Assembly: GCA_024291935.2 (NCBI GenBank)
Contig: CM044318.1
Coordinates: 81,726,001 to 81,790,000, forward strand
Direction of reading: 5' to 3'
DNA length: 64,000 bases
DNA from: Okapia johnstoni
Lineage: Eukaryota > Chordata > Mammalia > Artiodactyla > Giraffidae
A program made the translations under genes and the position numbers. Of the stretch, positions 1-11,744 are shown piece by piece (the first letter of the stretch is position 1; each line of letters opens with the position of its first letter). The notes beneath the pieces were generated by a model. It was not told the origin of the DNA. It was given only the letters and a program-made list of their open reading frames with translations, and did not search any database.

Positions 1-865
1 AATCAAAAACTCTCTCCCTTAGAGAGCCTGCTCGAGAAGGCAAACCTCATGCACCTCAGTCCAGTCCACTCATTCCCAACCCAAGAAACATAAGTATAAT
101 TCTGCCTTCAGTGCACTACCAAATAAAGGTCATTTCAACTCAATTGAGAAGACTGAGTGGATGGCCTTCTGAATTGTTTTGGAATTTTTGAGTTATGAGT
201 CCCTGACATACACAAATACTACAAATAAATTATCAAACAAGCCCGAAGCACTCAGAATCATTTGCCTCCAGGTATATTTGTTTATAAACAGTTACATTCA
301 GCAGAACCATAGAAAGCTATTTTCATTCTGTTCTACTGAATGCAAAAATGAAGTTTGGTGAAATAAAGAAGTCCTTACTCCATATAAAAAAATAACAAAA
401 GCTCAGTGTACCACAGTGATGTTTTTCTTAACAGGGTTCCTGGAATTTGTATTGTTAATGATGAGAACATACTACTCAGTTTATTTATAAAGTCAGCTAA
501 CCAGTGGCCATGAGAAAAACAGTAGCCTAAAGAATTTCCAGACTGAATTTCTTTCAGAAGATATGTGGGGGTTATTGAATCTCAGAGACCCAAAGTAGCA
601 GATTAACAGACCAAAGCCACCTAGTATGTACAGTTGAAGCAAAAAAATATCCTAGGAATTTGGATTATGCACTTGAATGTAAAGGACCTTTCAGGCTTAT
701 CTCCTCCTTTCGCCCCAGCGGTCTTAATCCATGGGGGTAACTGAAGCAATCTGCATTTTGACTATGAGTGGTCTGAGAAATAAAGTGACTGCAAGTGAGA
801 AATAAGACCACGCAGGATCAGGTGGTCTTTAATACGTCAGGTGATGAAATGAGATCTTTGCTGAT
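1..865. other. Unassigned sequence, no gene recognised
   Basis: AT-rich, mostly unique-looking sequence. Short open frames occur on both strands, but none has recognisable protein similarity, a plausible splice context or a coding-like composition. No transposon could be named with confidence. Confidence 0.5.
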
Positions 866-876
866 CTTGAGGGCAT

Positions 877-999
877 GTTGTTCAGTTGCTAAGTCGTGTC
901 CGACTCATTTCGACCCCGTGGACTGCAGCACGCCAGGCTCCTCTATCCTTCACTATCTCCTTGAGTTTGCTCAAATTCATGTCCATTGAGTTGGTGATG
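877..999 (-). mobile_element. BovB LINE, 3' end only
   Basis: A 123-bp piece that reads on the minus strand as the last part of BovB: the C-terminal coding remnant followed by the tail with the GTTCAGTTGCT-type end. It lies between perfect 11-bp direct repeats CTTGAGGGCAT (866-876 and 1000-1010), the target-site duplication. It is therefore a complete, severely 5'-truncated retrotransposition event. Confidence 0.88.
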
Positions 1000-1010
1000 C
1001 TTGAGGGCAT

Positions 1011-1649
1011 ACATATTTATTTAGAGTTTCCTTAGTGTTTACTTAGAACTGGAAGGGCTCTGAGGGGGGTCACCTGGTTCCACCCCCAACGCCTGCCTTT
1101 ACAAATGGGGAACCCGAGGGCCAGAGTGTTGGCAAGTCACTCGGCTGCTCAAAGGTAGAAATGAGCTTGCTGTGAGTCTGCTGAGGCAGGTTCAGTATTC
1201 ACAGAAGGGCAGAGCATGAACTTGGCAGAGAAACTGGAAGTGTAGTGGCTGTGAGGGGGACAGGTCTGAGCACAAACTGTGTCTAACTCCTCGAGTGAAG
1301 TTGCCGAGCTATGGCAAGAGTGTTCTTTGAACACTTGGAAGGTGAGTACAGGGGCTCTAGGCACTGTTGCAGCTCATACACACTCATACACTCAGGTGAG
1401 CCAGCTGACTGAGCAGCCCACCTTGCTGACGGGGTGCGGGGAGCTAGGTCTGCAGCTGCATCTCTTCTGCTGGGTCCCCTCAGCCTCTCTGGTCCAAGCC
1501 ATGCTGAGGTGCAGAGGCAGCAAATGGACAGAAACCATCTAATGCTCTCCCATAGCGACTCAAAGTCAAATCCCTTAGAAAAACTGCATATTCTCTATCT
1601 TTCTTAGTGGTTCTTATTGTTTTAAAGTCACACGCTGACTGACATAGTA
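1011..1649. other. Mostly unassigned; MIR-like patch
   Basis: Around 1040-1150 the pattern of a short count of bases lost to fixed words such as AAATGGGGAACCCGAGG followed by GGCAAGTCACTCGGCTGCTC resembles an old mammalian SINE core of MIR type. The rest shows nothing I can name. Confidence 0.35.
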
Positions 1650-2136
1650 GAATAAGAAAGCTGCGATAACTCCATTAATGTTAGATAAAATAAGTTTTAA
1701 GTCAAAGAGAATTATTAGAGACCAAGATGGATAATTCATAATGACAACAAGGTTGGTACAGCAGGAAGATACAACAATGACACTTGTAATTACACACTAA
1801 ATTTGGGTCCATGTAGCAGCAGTTACAAAATACATGAAGCAAAATGTACAGACCTAAAAAATGAAATAGATAATCCACAATTATAGTGGGAGATTTCAAT
1901 GCTCCCATTTTAGTGCTGGTTTTAAAAAAAGCAGTAACGATGGAGGAGACTTGTGAACAATATCAATCAGTCGGATCTGTTGACATTTATTCTGTTCAGT
2001 AAGAGCAGAACACACATTTTTTTCCAAGGACACCTGGAACATTTACTAAAATAAACTGTAGAACAAGTCTCAGTAAATTTAAAAAGTGTTAAAGCAGTAC
2101 CCTAATCACAATAGAATTATGCTAGCAATAAAAAAT

Positions 2137-2362
2137 GGGACTTCCCAGGTGGCACAGTGGTGAAGAATCCACCTGCCAATACAGGAGACACTGGAGTCTG
2201 GGGTTCAGTCTCTGGGTTGGGAAGATCCCCTGGAGTAGGAAATGGAAACTTATTCCAGTATTCTTACCTAGAAAATTCCATGGGCAGAGGAGGCTTGGGG
2301 TTCAGTCCATGAGATCACAAAGAATCGGACACGACCGAGCGACTGAGCACACACATACACAG
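2137..2362 (+). mobile_element. Bov-tA SINE
   Basis: Starts with the tRNA-derived head GGGACTTCCCAGGTGGCACA, passes through the GAAGATCCCCTGGAG body and ends in the BovB-like tail GACCGAGCGACTGAGCACAC. It sits inside the older L1. No clean target-site duplication was seen. Confidence 0.9.
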
Positions 2363-2411
2363 CAGTCAAAAACAGAATGATCTCCAGAATATCTCCAAAT
2401 ATTTGGAAATT

Positions 2412-2901
2412 GTTGTTGTTGTTGAGTCACTCAGTTGTGTTCAACTATTTGTGACCCCATGGACTGCTGCATGCCAGGCTTCCCTGGCCTTCACCATCTC
2501 CCAGAGCTTGCTCAAATTCATGTCCATTGAGTCAGTGATGCCATCTAACCATTTCGTCCTCTGTCGTCCCCTTCTCCTCCTGCCTTCAATCTTCCCCAGC
2601 ATCAGGGTCTTTTCTAAGGAGTCAGCTCTTCACATCAGGTGGCCAAAGTATTGGAGCTTCCGCTTCAGCATCACTCCTTCTAATGAATATTCAGGACTGA
2701 TCTCCTTTAGGATGGACTGGTTGGATTTCCTTGCAGTCCAAGGGACTCTCCAGAGTCTTCTCCAACACCACAGTTCAAAAGCATCAATTCTTCGGCGCTC
2801 AGCTTTCTTCACCGTCCAACTCTCACATCCATACATGACCACTGGAAAAATCATAGCTTTGACTATACAGACCTTTGTCGGCAAAGCAATGCTTCTGCTT
2901 T
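2412..2901 (-). mobile_element. BovB LINE, 5'-truncated 3' fragment
   Basis: Minus-strand BovB covering the C-terminal coding remnant and tail. On the minus strand it encodes recognisable BovB residues such as VVMYGCESWTVKKAERRRID. It is flanked by a 10-bp duplication TTTGGAAATT (2402-2411 and 2902-2911) that lies within L1 ORF2, so the insertion is secondary to the L1. Confidence 0.9.
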
Positions 2902-3114
2902 TTTGGAAATTAAACACTTCTAGACAACCCATGGATCATGGAAAAAATTTCGATATTTTAAGTTAAATGAAAATGAAAACATGATTTATCAAAATTGGTG
3001 AGGTACAGTAAAATCAGTCCATAAAGTAAAATGAATATCTTTTATCTTTTTAAAAGACTTTTTTGAATGTGGATCATTTTAAAGCCTATATTAAATTTGT
3101 TACAATATTGCTTC

Positions 3115-3237
3115 TGTTTTGTTTTGGGTTTTTGGCCACAAGGCACATGGGATCTTCACTCCTCAAGCAGTGATGGAACCCACATCCCCTGCATCGGAAG
3201 GTGAGATTTTAACCACTGATCACCAGTGAAGTCCTCA
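3115..3237 (-). mobile_element. CHR-type tRNA-derived SINE
   Basis: The plus strand reads the reverse complement of a cetartiodactyl SINE: TTTTTGGCCACAAGGCACATGG, then GGAACCCACATCCCCTGCAT, ending CACCAGTGAAGTCC (complement of the GGACTTCCCTGGTG-type head). It is substantially diverged. Confidence 0.7.
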
Positions 3238-3271
3238 AATGAATGTCTTCAAATTCTTGTGTTAAGTTGTA

Positions 3272-3612
3272 AGTAGTGAAAGTCACTTAGTTGTGTCCAA
3301 CTCTTTGTGACCCCATGGACTATACAGTCCATGGAATTCTCTAGGCCAGAATACTGGAGTGGGTAGCCTTTCTCTTCTCCAAGGGATCTTCCTCATCCAG
3401 GAATCAAACTGGGGATCTTCCTGACCCAGGAATCAAACTGGGGTCTACTGCATTGCAGGTGGATTCTTTACCAGCTGAGCCACAAGGGAAGCCCAAGAAT
3501 ACCGGTGTGGGTAGCCTATCCCTTCTCCAGCAGATCTTCCCAACCCAGGAATCAAACTGGGGTCTCCCGCGTTGCAGGAGGATTCTTTACCAACTGAGCT
3601 ATCAGGGAAACC
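3272..3612 (-). mobile_element. Bov-tA composite with internal duplication
   Basis: A minus-strand Bov-tA (tail at 3272, head near 3495) is followed by a second partial Bov-tA body and head (about 3495-3612) in the same orientation. Within the first unit, 29 bp beginning GGGATCTTCCT at 3383 is repeated at 3412 with two mismatches. Composite Bov-tA arrangements exist in ruminants; whether this one is a known subfamily was not checked. Confidence 0.75.
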
Positions 3613-4595
3613 TAGAAAAGCAAAATGTTCTCAAGTCAGTAATCTAAACTCCCATTCTACAAGACTAGAACTAGATAAGCAAATTAAACCCAAAGTAAGT
3701 AGAAAGCATGAAATAATGAAGAGTGGAAATCAATAAAACAGAAAACAAAATAGACAGAAAAAATAATTAAAACCAAAAGTTTGTTTTTTGAAAAATATCA
3801 ATAAATTTAATAGACATTTACCTAGACTGATTAAGAAAGAAAGAAGACAAAATGTACCAATATCATGATGCATGAGAAAAGGAATTCTACAGGTATTTTT
3901 TTAAAAAGGAATTATTATGAAGAACTTTATGCCAATGAATGCAGTAACTTAGATGAAATGACAAATCCCTTGAAAGATACAATTATCAAAATGAATTCAA
4001 GAATAAAACACTGAAGAAACTGAGCTATCTGTTAAAATCAATCTAGGCATTCATGACTTTATTGGTGAATTCTATCAATATTTAAGGCAGAAATAGTACT
4101 AATCCTATACAAAGTTCTTTCAGAAAGCACAAAAAAAACCCCATGTCCAACTTATTTTATGGAGTCAGAATTACCCTGATACCAACATCAGAAAAAGACA
4201 TCAGAAGACAAAATTTTAGAAAATCAAATCTACTAAAGCAGCAACAAAACAAATACCAGGAATGCAAGGTTGGTTTATCATTAAAAAGTTAACCACTGTA
4301 GACCGTTACATTAACAGAATAGTGAGAAGACCATACAATTATCTCAATAGCATCAGGAAAAGTACTTGGTAAAATACAACACCTGTTGCTGAAAACTCTG
4401 TGCTAACCAGCAATAGGATAAAACTTCGTCAAACTGATAAAGAGAATTTACATTTAAAAAAACCTATAGAGAAGATCATACTTACAGATGAAATAATGAA
4501 CACTTTCCCCCCTGAGATTGGGAATGGTCAAAGGATGCCCACTCTCACCACATCTATTCAGCCCTACATAGGAAATCCTAGCAAGTGTGATAGAG

Positions 4596-4602
<7 letters not shown>

Positions 4603-4630
<28 letters not shown>
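4603..4630 (+). repeat. (AC)14 microsatellite
   Basis: Fourteen perfect AC units, extended upstream by imperfect units from 4597, lying inside the L1. Likely length-polymorphic. Confidence 0.95.
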
Positions 4631-6355
4631 TCATGCATACAGATAGAACAGGAAGAGGTAAAACTATTTTTTATTCTCAGGACACATGCTTGTGCACATA
4701 GAAAATGATTCCCAAGGAATTTCCAAAAAGGTACTAGAACTAATCAGTGATTTTGGTAAGATCCTCAATATAAAGTTGGTTTAAAACTCAGTGATACCTT
4801 TATGTACCAGCAATGAACAATTGGAAAGTAAAATTTTAAAATATCATTCACAGTAGTACAAAATATGAAGTATTTAGGGATGAATTTAATAAAATATGTG
4901 CAAGAGCTATGCACTTCAAAGTATTGGTGGATAAATTGAAAAACATAAAGAAAAGGTGAGATGTAATATGTGCACGAATTGGAAGATTGAATATTGTGAA
5001 GAGTTCCCCAAACTTGCCAACAGATTCAACAGAGTTCTAATCTAAGAACTTCTTAGAAGTTCTTTCTGTAGAAACTGATAATCTAAACTAAAATTTACAT
5101 GAATATTCAAAGGACCTAGAACAGCCAAAATAATTATTTAAGAAGAGCAAGTCTGGAGGATTCACACTACCGTATCTCAAGGTTTAATATAAACTCACAG
5201 TAATGAAGGTAGTACAGTGTTGGGGTTAAGAACAGACATACAGGCTATGACTCTGATTTATGTGGTCAACTGTTTTGCACAAGGGAATTCAATGTGAACT
5301 GGTCTTTTCAAAAGAACAATTGGATAGCCATAGGAAAACTGAACCCCAATCCTTATCTCTCACCATATTAAAAAATTAATTAATGTAAAATAGATCATAG
5401 ACATAACTGCAGGACTTTAAAATTATGAAGTCTCTGTAAGTGAACATCAGGAAAAACCTTTGTGACCATTGGTTTAAAAGATTTCTTAAAAAGCAAAGCA
5501 AAACCAAAATCACAAACAAAAAAACCTTTTGCTCTTCATCAAAGTGAGGAAAGAAAAGATAAGCCACAGCCCAGAAGAACATGCTTGTAAAACAAATATG
5601 ACAAGGGGCTGGTGTTAAGAATATAGAGAGTACTCTTACAACTCAATTAAAAATTTAAAAAAGAAGAACGGCCATTTTAAAAAAAAAGAGCAAAAGATTT
5701 TAACAGAAATTTCATAAAAGGAGATCTACAAATGGCTAATAGGCAAATGAAAAGATGCTCACAGAAACAAACTTTAATATACTGCTGATGACAATAAAAA
5801 AACAGGGCAGCCACTCTGGAAAACAACTTGACAGTTTTATCAAAGTTAAACATGCTTGTCAAATGCCTCTACCAATACTACTTATAGATGCCTATACAAA
5901 ACGAAATATGTCTACACAAAGACTAGTACACGAATGTTTGTAGCAGCATTATTCATGATAGCCCCAAACTAGAAACAACCCAGATGTCTTCAAATGGTTA
6001 ATGGATAAACATACTGTTGTTTATCCAGTCAATGAAATATTACTCAGCAGTATAAAGGAATAAGTTACTAACACAGATTCATCTCAAAAATATCATGCGA
6101 GATGAAAGAAGCCAGACATGGAAGACTATAGGCTGATAATTCAATTTATATAAACTTCTAGAAAAGATGAAACTATAGTAACACCAAATAGATTGTCAGG
6201 GTTGAGGGGAGGGATTGACTGCAGCAGAGAACTCTGGAATGATGAAACCATTCTATGTCGTGTTGTGGTGGAGGTTATGTGATAGTGTATATTTGCCCAA
6301 ACTCATCCTACTGTGTATGTAACATGGGTGAATGTTACTGTATGTAAATTATGTT

Positions 6356-6740
6356 CCCCGAATGCGTCCCTGCAAAAAATCAAGAATAATTTCTGGACGC
6401 ATATGGACGTTAACAGGAAATTTGCAAAACAAAATAAAATTACATGGTCTCCTCCCTTGTATGTACATAGTCTATCCCTAAGGAAGCAGTAAGCTGATAC
6501 TTGCTTAAGATTAAAAAACGCCAGGCAGGGTTTATGAATCTCATCATTACAGGGAATGATCAGAGGGCTTTTGCCGTGGATACTCCCTTATGCAGTAAGT
6601 GTGGCTATCTTTTCCCTCTCTCCTCCACTAGCTTCAAATCTCAGAGACCTTGGCTCATAGTGAGTTGTACACCTGCAATCTCTTCCCTCTTGTCTAGCAC
6701 ACTTTCAGGTAGGACCAACCCAATGAGACTATTTTATTTT
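6356..6740. other. Unassigned spacer
   Basis: Sequence between the L1 3' end and the next BovB. No repeat, exon or RNA gene was recognised. Confidence 0.5.
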
Positions 6741-7711
6741 CAGTTCAGTTCAGTTGCTCAGTTGTGCCTGACTCTTTGCGACCCCATGAACCGCAGCACA
6801 CCAGGCCTCCCTGTCCATCACCAACTCCCAGAGTCCACTCAAACCCATGTCCATCGAGTCGATGATGCCATCCAACCATCTCATCCTCTGTCATCCCCTT
6901 CTCCTCCTGCCCTCAATCTTTCCCAGCATCAGGGTCTTTTCCAATGACTCAGCTCTTCGCATCAGGTGCCCAAGCATTGGAGTTTCAGCTTCAACATCAG
7001 TCCTTCCAATGAACACCCAGGACTGATCTCCTTTAGGATGGACTGGTTGGATCTCCTTGCAGTCCAAGGGACTCTCAAGAGTCTTCTCCAACACCACAGT
7101 TCAAAAGCATCAATTCTTCGGCACTCAGCTTTCTTTATAGTCCAACTCTCATATCCATACATGACCACTGGAAAAACCATAGCCTTGACTAGATGGACCT
7201 TTGTTGGCAAAGTAATGTCTCTGCTTTTAAATATGCTGTCTAGGTTTGTCATAACTTTCCTTCCAAGGAGTAAGTGTCTTTTAATTTCATGGCTGCAATT
7301 ACCATCTGCAGTGATTTTGGAGCCCAGAAAAATAAAGTCAGCCACTGTTTCCACTGTTTGCCCATCTATCTGCCATGAAGTGATGGGGCCAGATGCCATG
7401 ATCTTAGTTTTCTGAATGTTGAGTTTTAAGCCAACATTTTCACTCTCTTCTTTCACTTTCATCAAGAGGCTCTTGTTCTTCTTCACTTTCTGCCATAAGG
7501 GTGGTGTCATCTGCATATCTGAGGTTATTAATATTTCTCCTGGCAATCTTGATTCCAGCTTGTGCTTCCCCCAGCCCAGCATTTCTCATGATATACTCTG
7601 CATATAAGTTAAATAAGTAGGGTGACAATATACAGCCTTGACATACTCCTTTTCCTATTTGGAACCAGTCTGTTGTTCCATGTCCAGTTCTAACTGTTGC
7701 TTCCTGACCTC
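6741..7711 (-). mobile_element. BovB LINE, 5'-truncated, retains reverse transcriptase remnant
   Basis: About 970 bp on the minus strand, starting with the tandem CAGTT tail at 6741. Reading on the minus strand it includes the palm motif region RYADDTTLMAE, then GRKVMTNLD and VVMYGYESWT. The upstream fingers, the remaining palm motifs and the endonuclease are absent. Several frame breaks split it into overlapping short frames. Retrotransposon pseudogene. Confidence 0.9.
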
Positions 7712-9064
7712 ACAATTTACCAAAGGGGGTTTGAACTTCCCTGGTATCTGGTTTCACTGCCGATTCCTCCTTCTCTACTCCAAATCCTTAATGCCTCCAT
7801 TGTCTCTCATTCTCTTCCTTTTCTTCCCTGAGAATCGATGAAGCAAAGCTTATGACCATCTTCTATAAAGTAACCGTGCACGTGCTTGAGGTGTGATCAT
7901 CCACTCCCACGCCATCCTTGCACACTGAGCTCTTCATGTTTGTTCTTTTCATATTTCCCTGTTATTTCTCCCCAGAAAAAGGTACCCTGGGCCTCTGACT
8001 GAGAGTGCACTGTGGGAAAAGTTATTGTTTTCCAGGAGCTCAGGTTCTTGTGTTCCAGAAAGTAGGGAATGGGTTCTGATACTTATTCACTCTACAACCT
8101 CAGGCAGGTAGCCTCTCTGAACCTCAGTCTCTTCATCTGATTATTGAGCATCATAATATTTATGAAGAGTGCTGCTGATGAGCAGATGTTCACTAACTTT
8201 CCTCCCTCACTCTTGCTCCCCAATCCGGAAAGGTTTCTGCTAGCTCCCCTCATACCTTGAAAAGCCTCCCTTGGCAAGTACTATGACTGAACTTCACTTA
8301 TCTGGGTGATTAAGATATTGCTTAGACACTATATTTTGAAAATTAATGAAGCAAGATAATAATACCTAGTATTGATATAGTCTTTGGTCTGTTATCTTAA
8401 TTATGCTTTATGAAGCTACTATAAAAATGTTAAGTAAGATTACTGCAAGTTAATTGATATTTATTATACTCCTGGAAGCTAAGTAGAACCTTTATAAATC
8501 AGGTACAGTGAACTAAATAAATTTCTCCCTGAATTTGCAGGATCCAGTGCCATGGATGCTGTTGATTTGCAGGTAAATTAACCCTCAATTTTCAGCCAGC
8601 ACTGCTGAAACCAGCAGGGACTCCCATGTATGAGACCTGGTGTGAGCTGAGAACCAAGAAGAAAGAACTAAGAAGCCGTTGAGGACCTGTAGCCCATTTG
8701 AAAGTACAGGGCTTGAGATAATGCCTGCAAAATGGTAATAACAGTCCTTTTTCCCCTTTATCTCCTACTTTTCTTTTAGTCTTGTCACCTTCCAAATTTG
8801 TTGTCTTTCCATTAGGGTATACCTATTCGTTCAGGGGAAGTGAAAGGAGGGGGTGGCAGGAGTAGGGAGGGAATAAAAGATGTGAAAGCACTGAACTAAA
8901 AGTAGCTATTGACTTGTCAGTCACACTTGGATTCTGTGCGGCATCAATGTCCCATTTACCTGTCGGCGCTTTATTCTATGTGGCCTGGTGGGGTTTGTGA
9001 TTTGATGACCCAGTCAGTAGTCATATTTGGTGTCCACGTGTGCTTTAATTTACATGGTCTTATT
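7712..9064. other. Mostly unassigned, with a MIR remnant
   Basis: About 8060-8180 on the plus strand matches the MIR core (AGCCTCTCTGAACCTCAGTC then CTTCATCTGATTATTGAG). Outside it no gene or repeat is evident, and the small open frames look like chance. Confidence 0.5.
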
Positions 9065-9073
9065 GATGCGTTT

Positions 9074-9513
9074 GGTTTTTCCAGTAGTCATGTATGGATG
9101 TGCGAATTGGACCATAAAGAGAGCTGAGTGCCAAAGAATAGATGTTTTTGAACTGTGGTGTTAGAGAAGACTCTTGAGAGTCCCTTGTACAGCAAGGAGA
9201 TCCAACCAGTCCATCCTAAAGGAAATCAGTCTTGAATATTCATTGGAAGGACTGATGCTGAAGATGAAGCTTTAATACTTTGGTCACCTGATATGAAAAA
9301 CTGACTCCTTAGAAGATCTTGATGTTGGGAAAGATTGAAGACAGGAGGAGAAGGGGACGACAGAGGATGAGATGGTTGGATGGAATCACCAACTCAATGG
9401 ACATGAGTTTGAGCAAGCTCCGGGATTTGGTGATGGACAGGGAGGCCTGGTGTGCTGCAGTCCATGGGGTCACAAAGAGTTGGACACGACTGAGTGACTG
9501 AACTGAACTGATA
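9074..9513 (+). mobile_element. BovB LINE, 5'-truncated 3' fragment
   Basis: Plus-strand BovB from GGTTTTTCCAGTAGTCATG to the tandem GAACTGAACTG tail. It is flanked by near-identical GATGCGTTTG (9065-9074) and GATGCTTTTG (9514-9523), a probable target-site duplication with one mismatch. Its 5' end lies close to the 5' ends of three other copies in this window. Confidence 0.88.
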
Positions 9514-9685
9514 GATGCTTTTGATAAAGCTAAGCATGCTTTACAAATTAGCCTTTCTCATCCTTATCACCACAAATTTGTTATTCAAGTTTGTTTCAGA
9601 ATTGGTTTACATTTAAGTATTTAATGGAATAGTGACAAATTTGAGGACAGAGGAGTTGATTACATTGTATCTAAAAGCCTACCCT

Positions 9686-9967
9686 GGACTTTCCTGGTGG
9701 TCCAGTGGTAAAAAATCCACCTGCTAACGCAGAGGACACGGGTTCGATCCCTGGTCTGGAAAGATTCCACGTGCCCCAGGGCAACTAAGTCTGTGTGCTG
9801 CAAATGCTGAGCCCATTCTCCGCAACAAGAGAAACCACCACAATGAGAAGCCTGCACACCATCACTAGAGAGTAGCCCCTGCTTGCAGCAACTAGAGAAA
9901 GCTGGCATGCACAAACGAAGACCTAGGGCAGCCAAAGTAAATAAATAAATATATTAATTAATTAAAC
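9686..9967 (+). mobile_element. CHR-type tRNA-derived SINE, near full length
   Basis: Head GGACTTTCCTGGTGGTCCAG, box-B-like GGTTCGATCCC, a long body (GAGAAACCACCACAATGAGA) and an A-rich AAATAAATAAAT tail. Flanks 9673-9685 and 9968-9980 match at 12 of 13 positions (AAAAGCCTACCCT type), giving a target-site duplication. Confidence 0.85.
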
Positions 9968-10104
9968 AAAACCCTACCCTACACCCAGAATAGACAGGTG
10001 TGTTTATGTATACTAATATACACAGGTAAGTCATTTATAAATATTTACATGGTATCATATGTACAAACCATATTTTGAGCATTTGTTTAGATGTTGAGGT
10101 TTAC

Positions 10105-10260
10105 CTACAGTGTGATATCGGGGAAGGAATGTGACATCTAGTCGATCAGCCCTGAGAGCAAGCCCTGCCTCTAGCGCTCACTAGCTGTGTGACGTCGGAA
10201 AGTCGCTGCGTTCTCTTGCTGTCTAGTTTCCTCTTCTTTAGAATGAGGGCCATAATCAGA
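10105..10260 (+). mobile_element. MIR SINE remnant
   Basis: Core words TCACTAGCTGTGTGACGTCG and GTTTCCTCTTCTTTAGAATG match the order expected of MIR on the plus strand. Diverged, ends uncertain. Confidence 0.65.
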
Positions 10261-10510
10261 CAACAGCAAGAATCCCACCCATCCCTCTGGTCTGATACCT
10301 TATATTTTCCAGGCACAAAACCCATGCGTTTGACAGCTGCAAAATTCTGCCCAAGCCTAGTTATTACTTCCAGATTTTATGAAAACATGGATATCCAGAC
10401 TCCCAGACTAAAACTGAATTTCATCTGACCTGAACAAAGCAAAATTTCTCTAATGATTTTAAAAGACATAAATTCCATGCTTTTCTAAGATAAGTTTCTA
10501 TTTCACATCT

Positions 10511-10713
10511 GCTGTTAGTCGCTAAATTCTGTCTGACTCTGCGACTCTAGGAACTGTAGCCCGCCAGGCTCCTCTGTTCATGGGATTCTCCAGGCAAGAA
10601 TAGCAGAGTGGGTTGTCGTTTCCTTCTCCAGGGGATCTTCCTGACTCAGGGATTGAACCTGCCTCTCCTGCATTGTAGGTGGATTCTTTACCGCCGAGCC
10701 ACCAGGGAAGCCC
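10511..10713 (-). mobile_element. Bov-tA SINE
   Basis: Minus-strand Bov-tA: tail at the left, tRNA-derived head complement CCACCAGGGAAGCCC at the right. TCACATCT at 10503-10510 and 10714-10721 is the likely 8-bp target-site duplication. The insertion abuts an L1 3' segment. Confidence 0.88.
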
Positions 10714-10721
10714 TCACATCT

Positions 10722-11400
10722 ATTAGAGTGACTATTATAACAAAAACGTTTAAGCCAGGAAAACAACAAATTTGGGCAAGAAATTTGAGAAACTGTAACT
10801 CTTGCGCATTGCTGGTGGGAATATAAAATGATGCAGCTGCTGTGGAAAAGAGTATGGTGGTTCTTTAAACGTAAAATTTAATGTAAAATTACCATATGAT
10901 CCAGCAATTCCAATTCTGCATATATATCCGAAAGAATTGAAAGTAAGGACTTGAACAGATTCTTGTAAACCAATGATCATAAGAGCTTTGTTCACACCAG
11001 CCACAAGATGGAAATGAATATACAAAATGTGTTTTCTCCATATGATGAAATGTCATTCAGCCTGAAGTTCTGACACCAGCTACAACATGGAAGAGACAGG
11101 GGGACATTATTCAAAATGAAAATAGGCAGACATACAAGGACAAATATCCTGATTCCACTTTTGGAGTCACCTGGAATAGTCAAATTCCAAGAGACAGAAA
11201 GTAAAAGAGAGGCTACCGGGGAGTAGGGAAGAGGAGACTTACGTGATGGGTACAGAGTCTCAGTTTGGGAGAATGAAAAGTTTCGGAGATGGATAATGGT
11301 GATGCTTGCACAACAGTGTGCAGATTTAATTCCACTTAACATTTTAAACTGCTCCAAATGTAAATTTTGTGTTATGTATACTTTAGCACAATAAAAAACA
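10722..11400 (+). mobile_element. L1 LINE 3' end
   Basis: Plus-strand sequence typical of the last part of L1M ORF2 and 3' UTR: ATTACCATATGATCCAGCAA, then ATATCCGAAAGAATTGAAAG, ending with a TTAGCACAATAAAAAAC tail. The protein frame is destroyed. Confidence 0.75.
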
Positions 11401-11690
11401 AATTTCCCATGTTTTTTCCACCCCCTGATTCAGCTACTCTGATTTAACCATCAGTCCTTCAAACACTAAATTTCAAAGTTACCCAGCTTGCAAGGCCCAG
11501 AAGAAAACAGTTAACATCAGGAATTACTAGGGTGCGATCTTGGTTGTGTAGCCTGCTCCCTACCCCCAAGTTGTGAAACATTTTCTCTCAGCTGTGATAG
11601 CTCTTATTTTAAAGCATAGCCATGGGGTCAAGTTTTCCATAGTACTATCGGTATCCTATTCCGTGCTTTTTTTTTTTAAAAAAAAAGAGG
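11401..11690. other. Unassigned spacer with an oligo-T/oligo-A run
   Basis: No gene or named repeat. A T-run followed by an A-run near 11668-11687 precedes the SINE tail. Confidence 0.5.
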
Positions 11691-11744
11691 GTTCCTTTTA
11701 TTTTTTTAAATAAATTGACTATTTATTTATGGCTGTACTGGGTC

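Larger units (their letters stand above)
1650..6355 (+). mobile_element. Old L1 LINE (L1M-type), interrupted by younger insertions
   Basis: Sense-strand L1 ORF2 and 3' UTR remnants. 1650-2130 matches the endonuclease part of ORF2 (words such as ACAATTATAGTGGGAGATTT). 2363-2411 with 2912-3060 continues it, 3640-5600 covers the reverse transcriptase and C-terminal parts, and 5930-6355 is the 3' end (AGCATTATTCATGATAGCCC, then the terminal TGTATGTAAATTATG). Every frame is broken by stops. The element is split by Bov-tA at 2137, BovB at 2412, a CHR SINE at 3115, a Bov-tA composite at 3272 and an AC repeat at 4603, so it is older than all of them. One ancestral element is inferred from the collinear order of the segments. 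Confidence 0.8.

Noticed and set aside
2403..2966. 187-codon plus-strand open frame
   Set aside because: Antisense of a minus-strand BovB fragment plus flanking L1.
3383..3612. Possible CRISPR-like array
   Set aside because: The repeated blocks are Bov-tA SINE parts in a mammalian context, without regular unique spacers.
9686..9760. Possible tRNA gene
   Set aside because: The A/B-box-like words belong to a tRNA-derived SINE head; no complete cloverleaf and the element continues with a SINE body.
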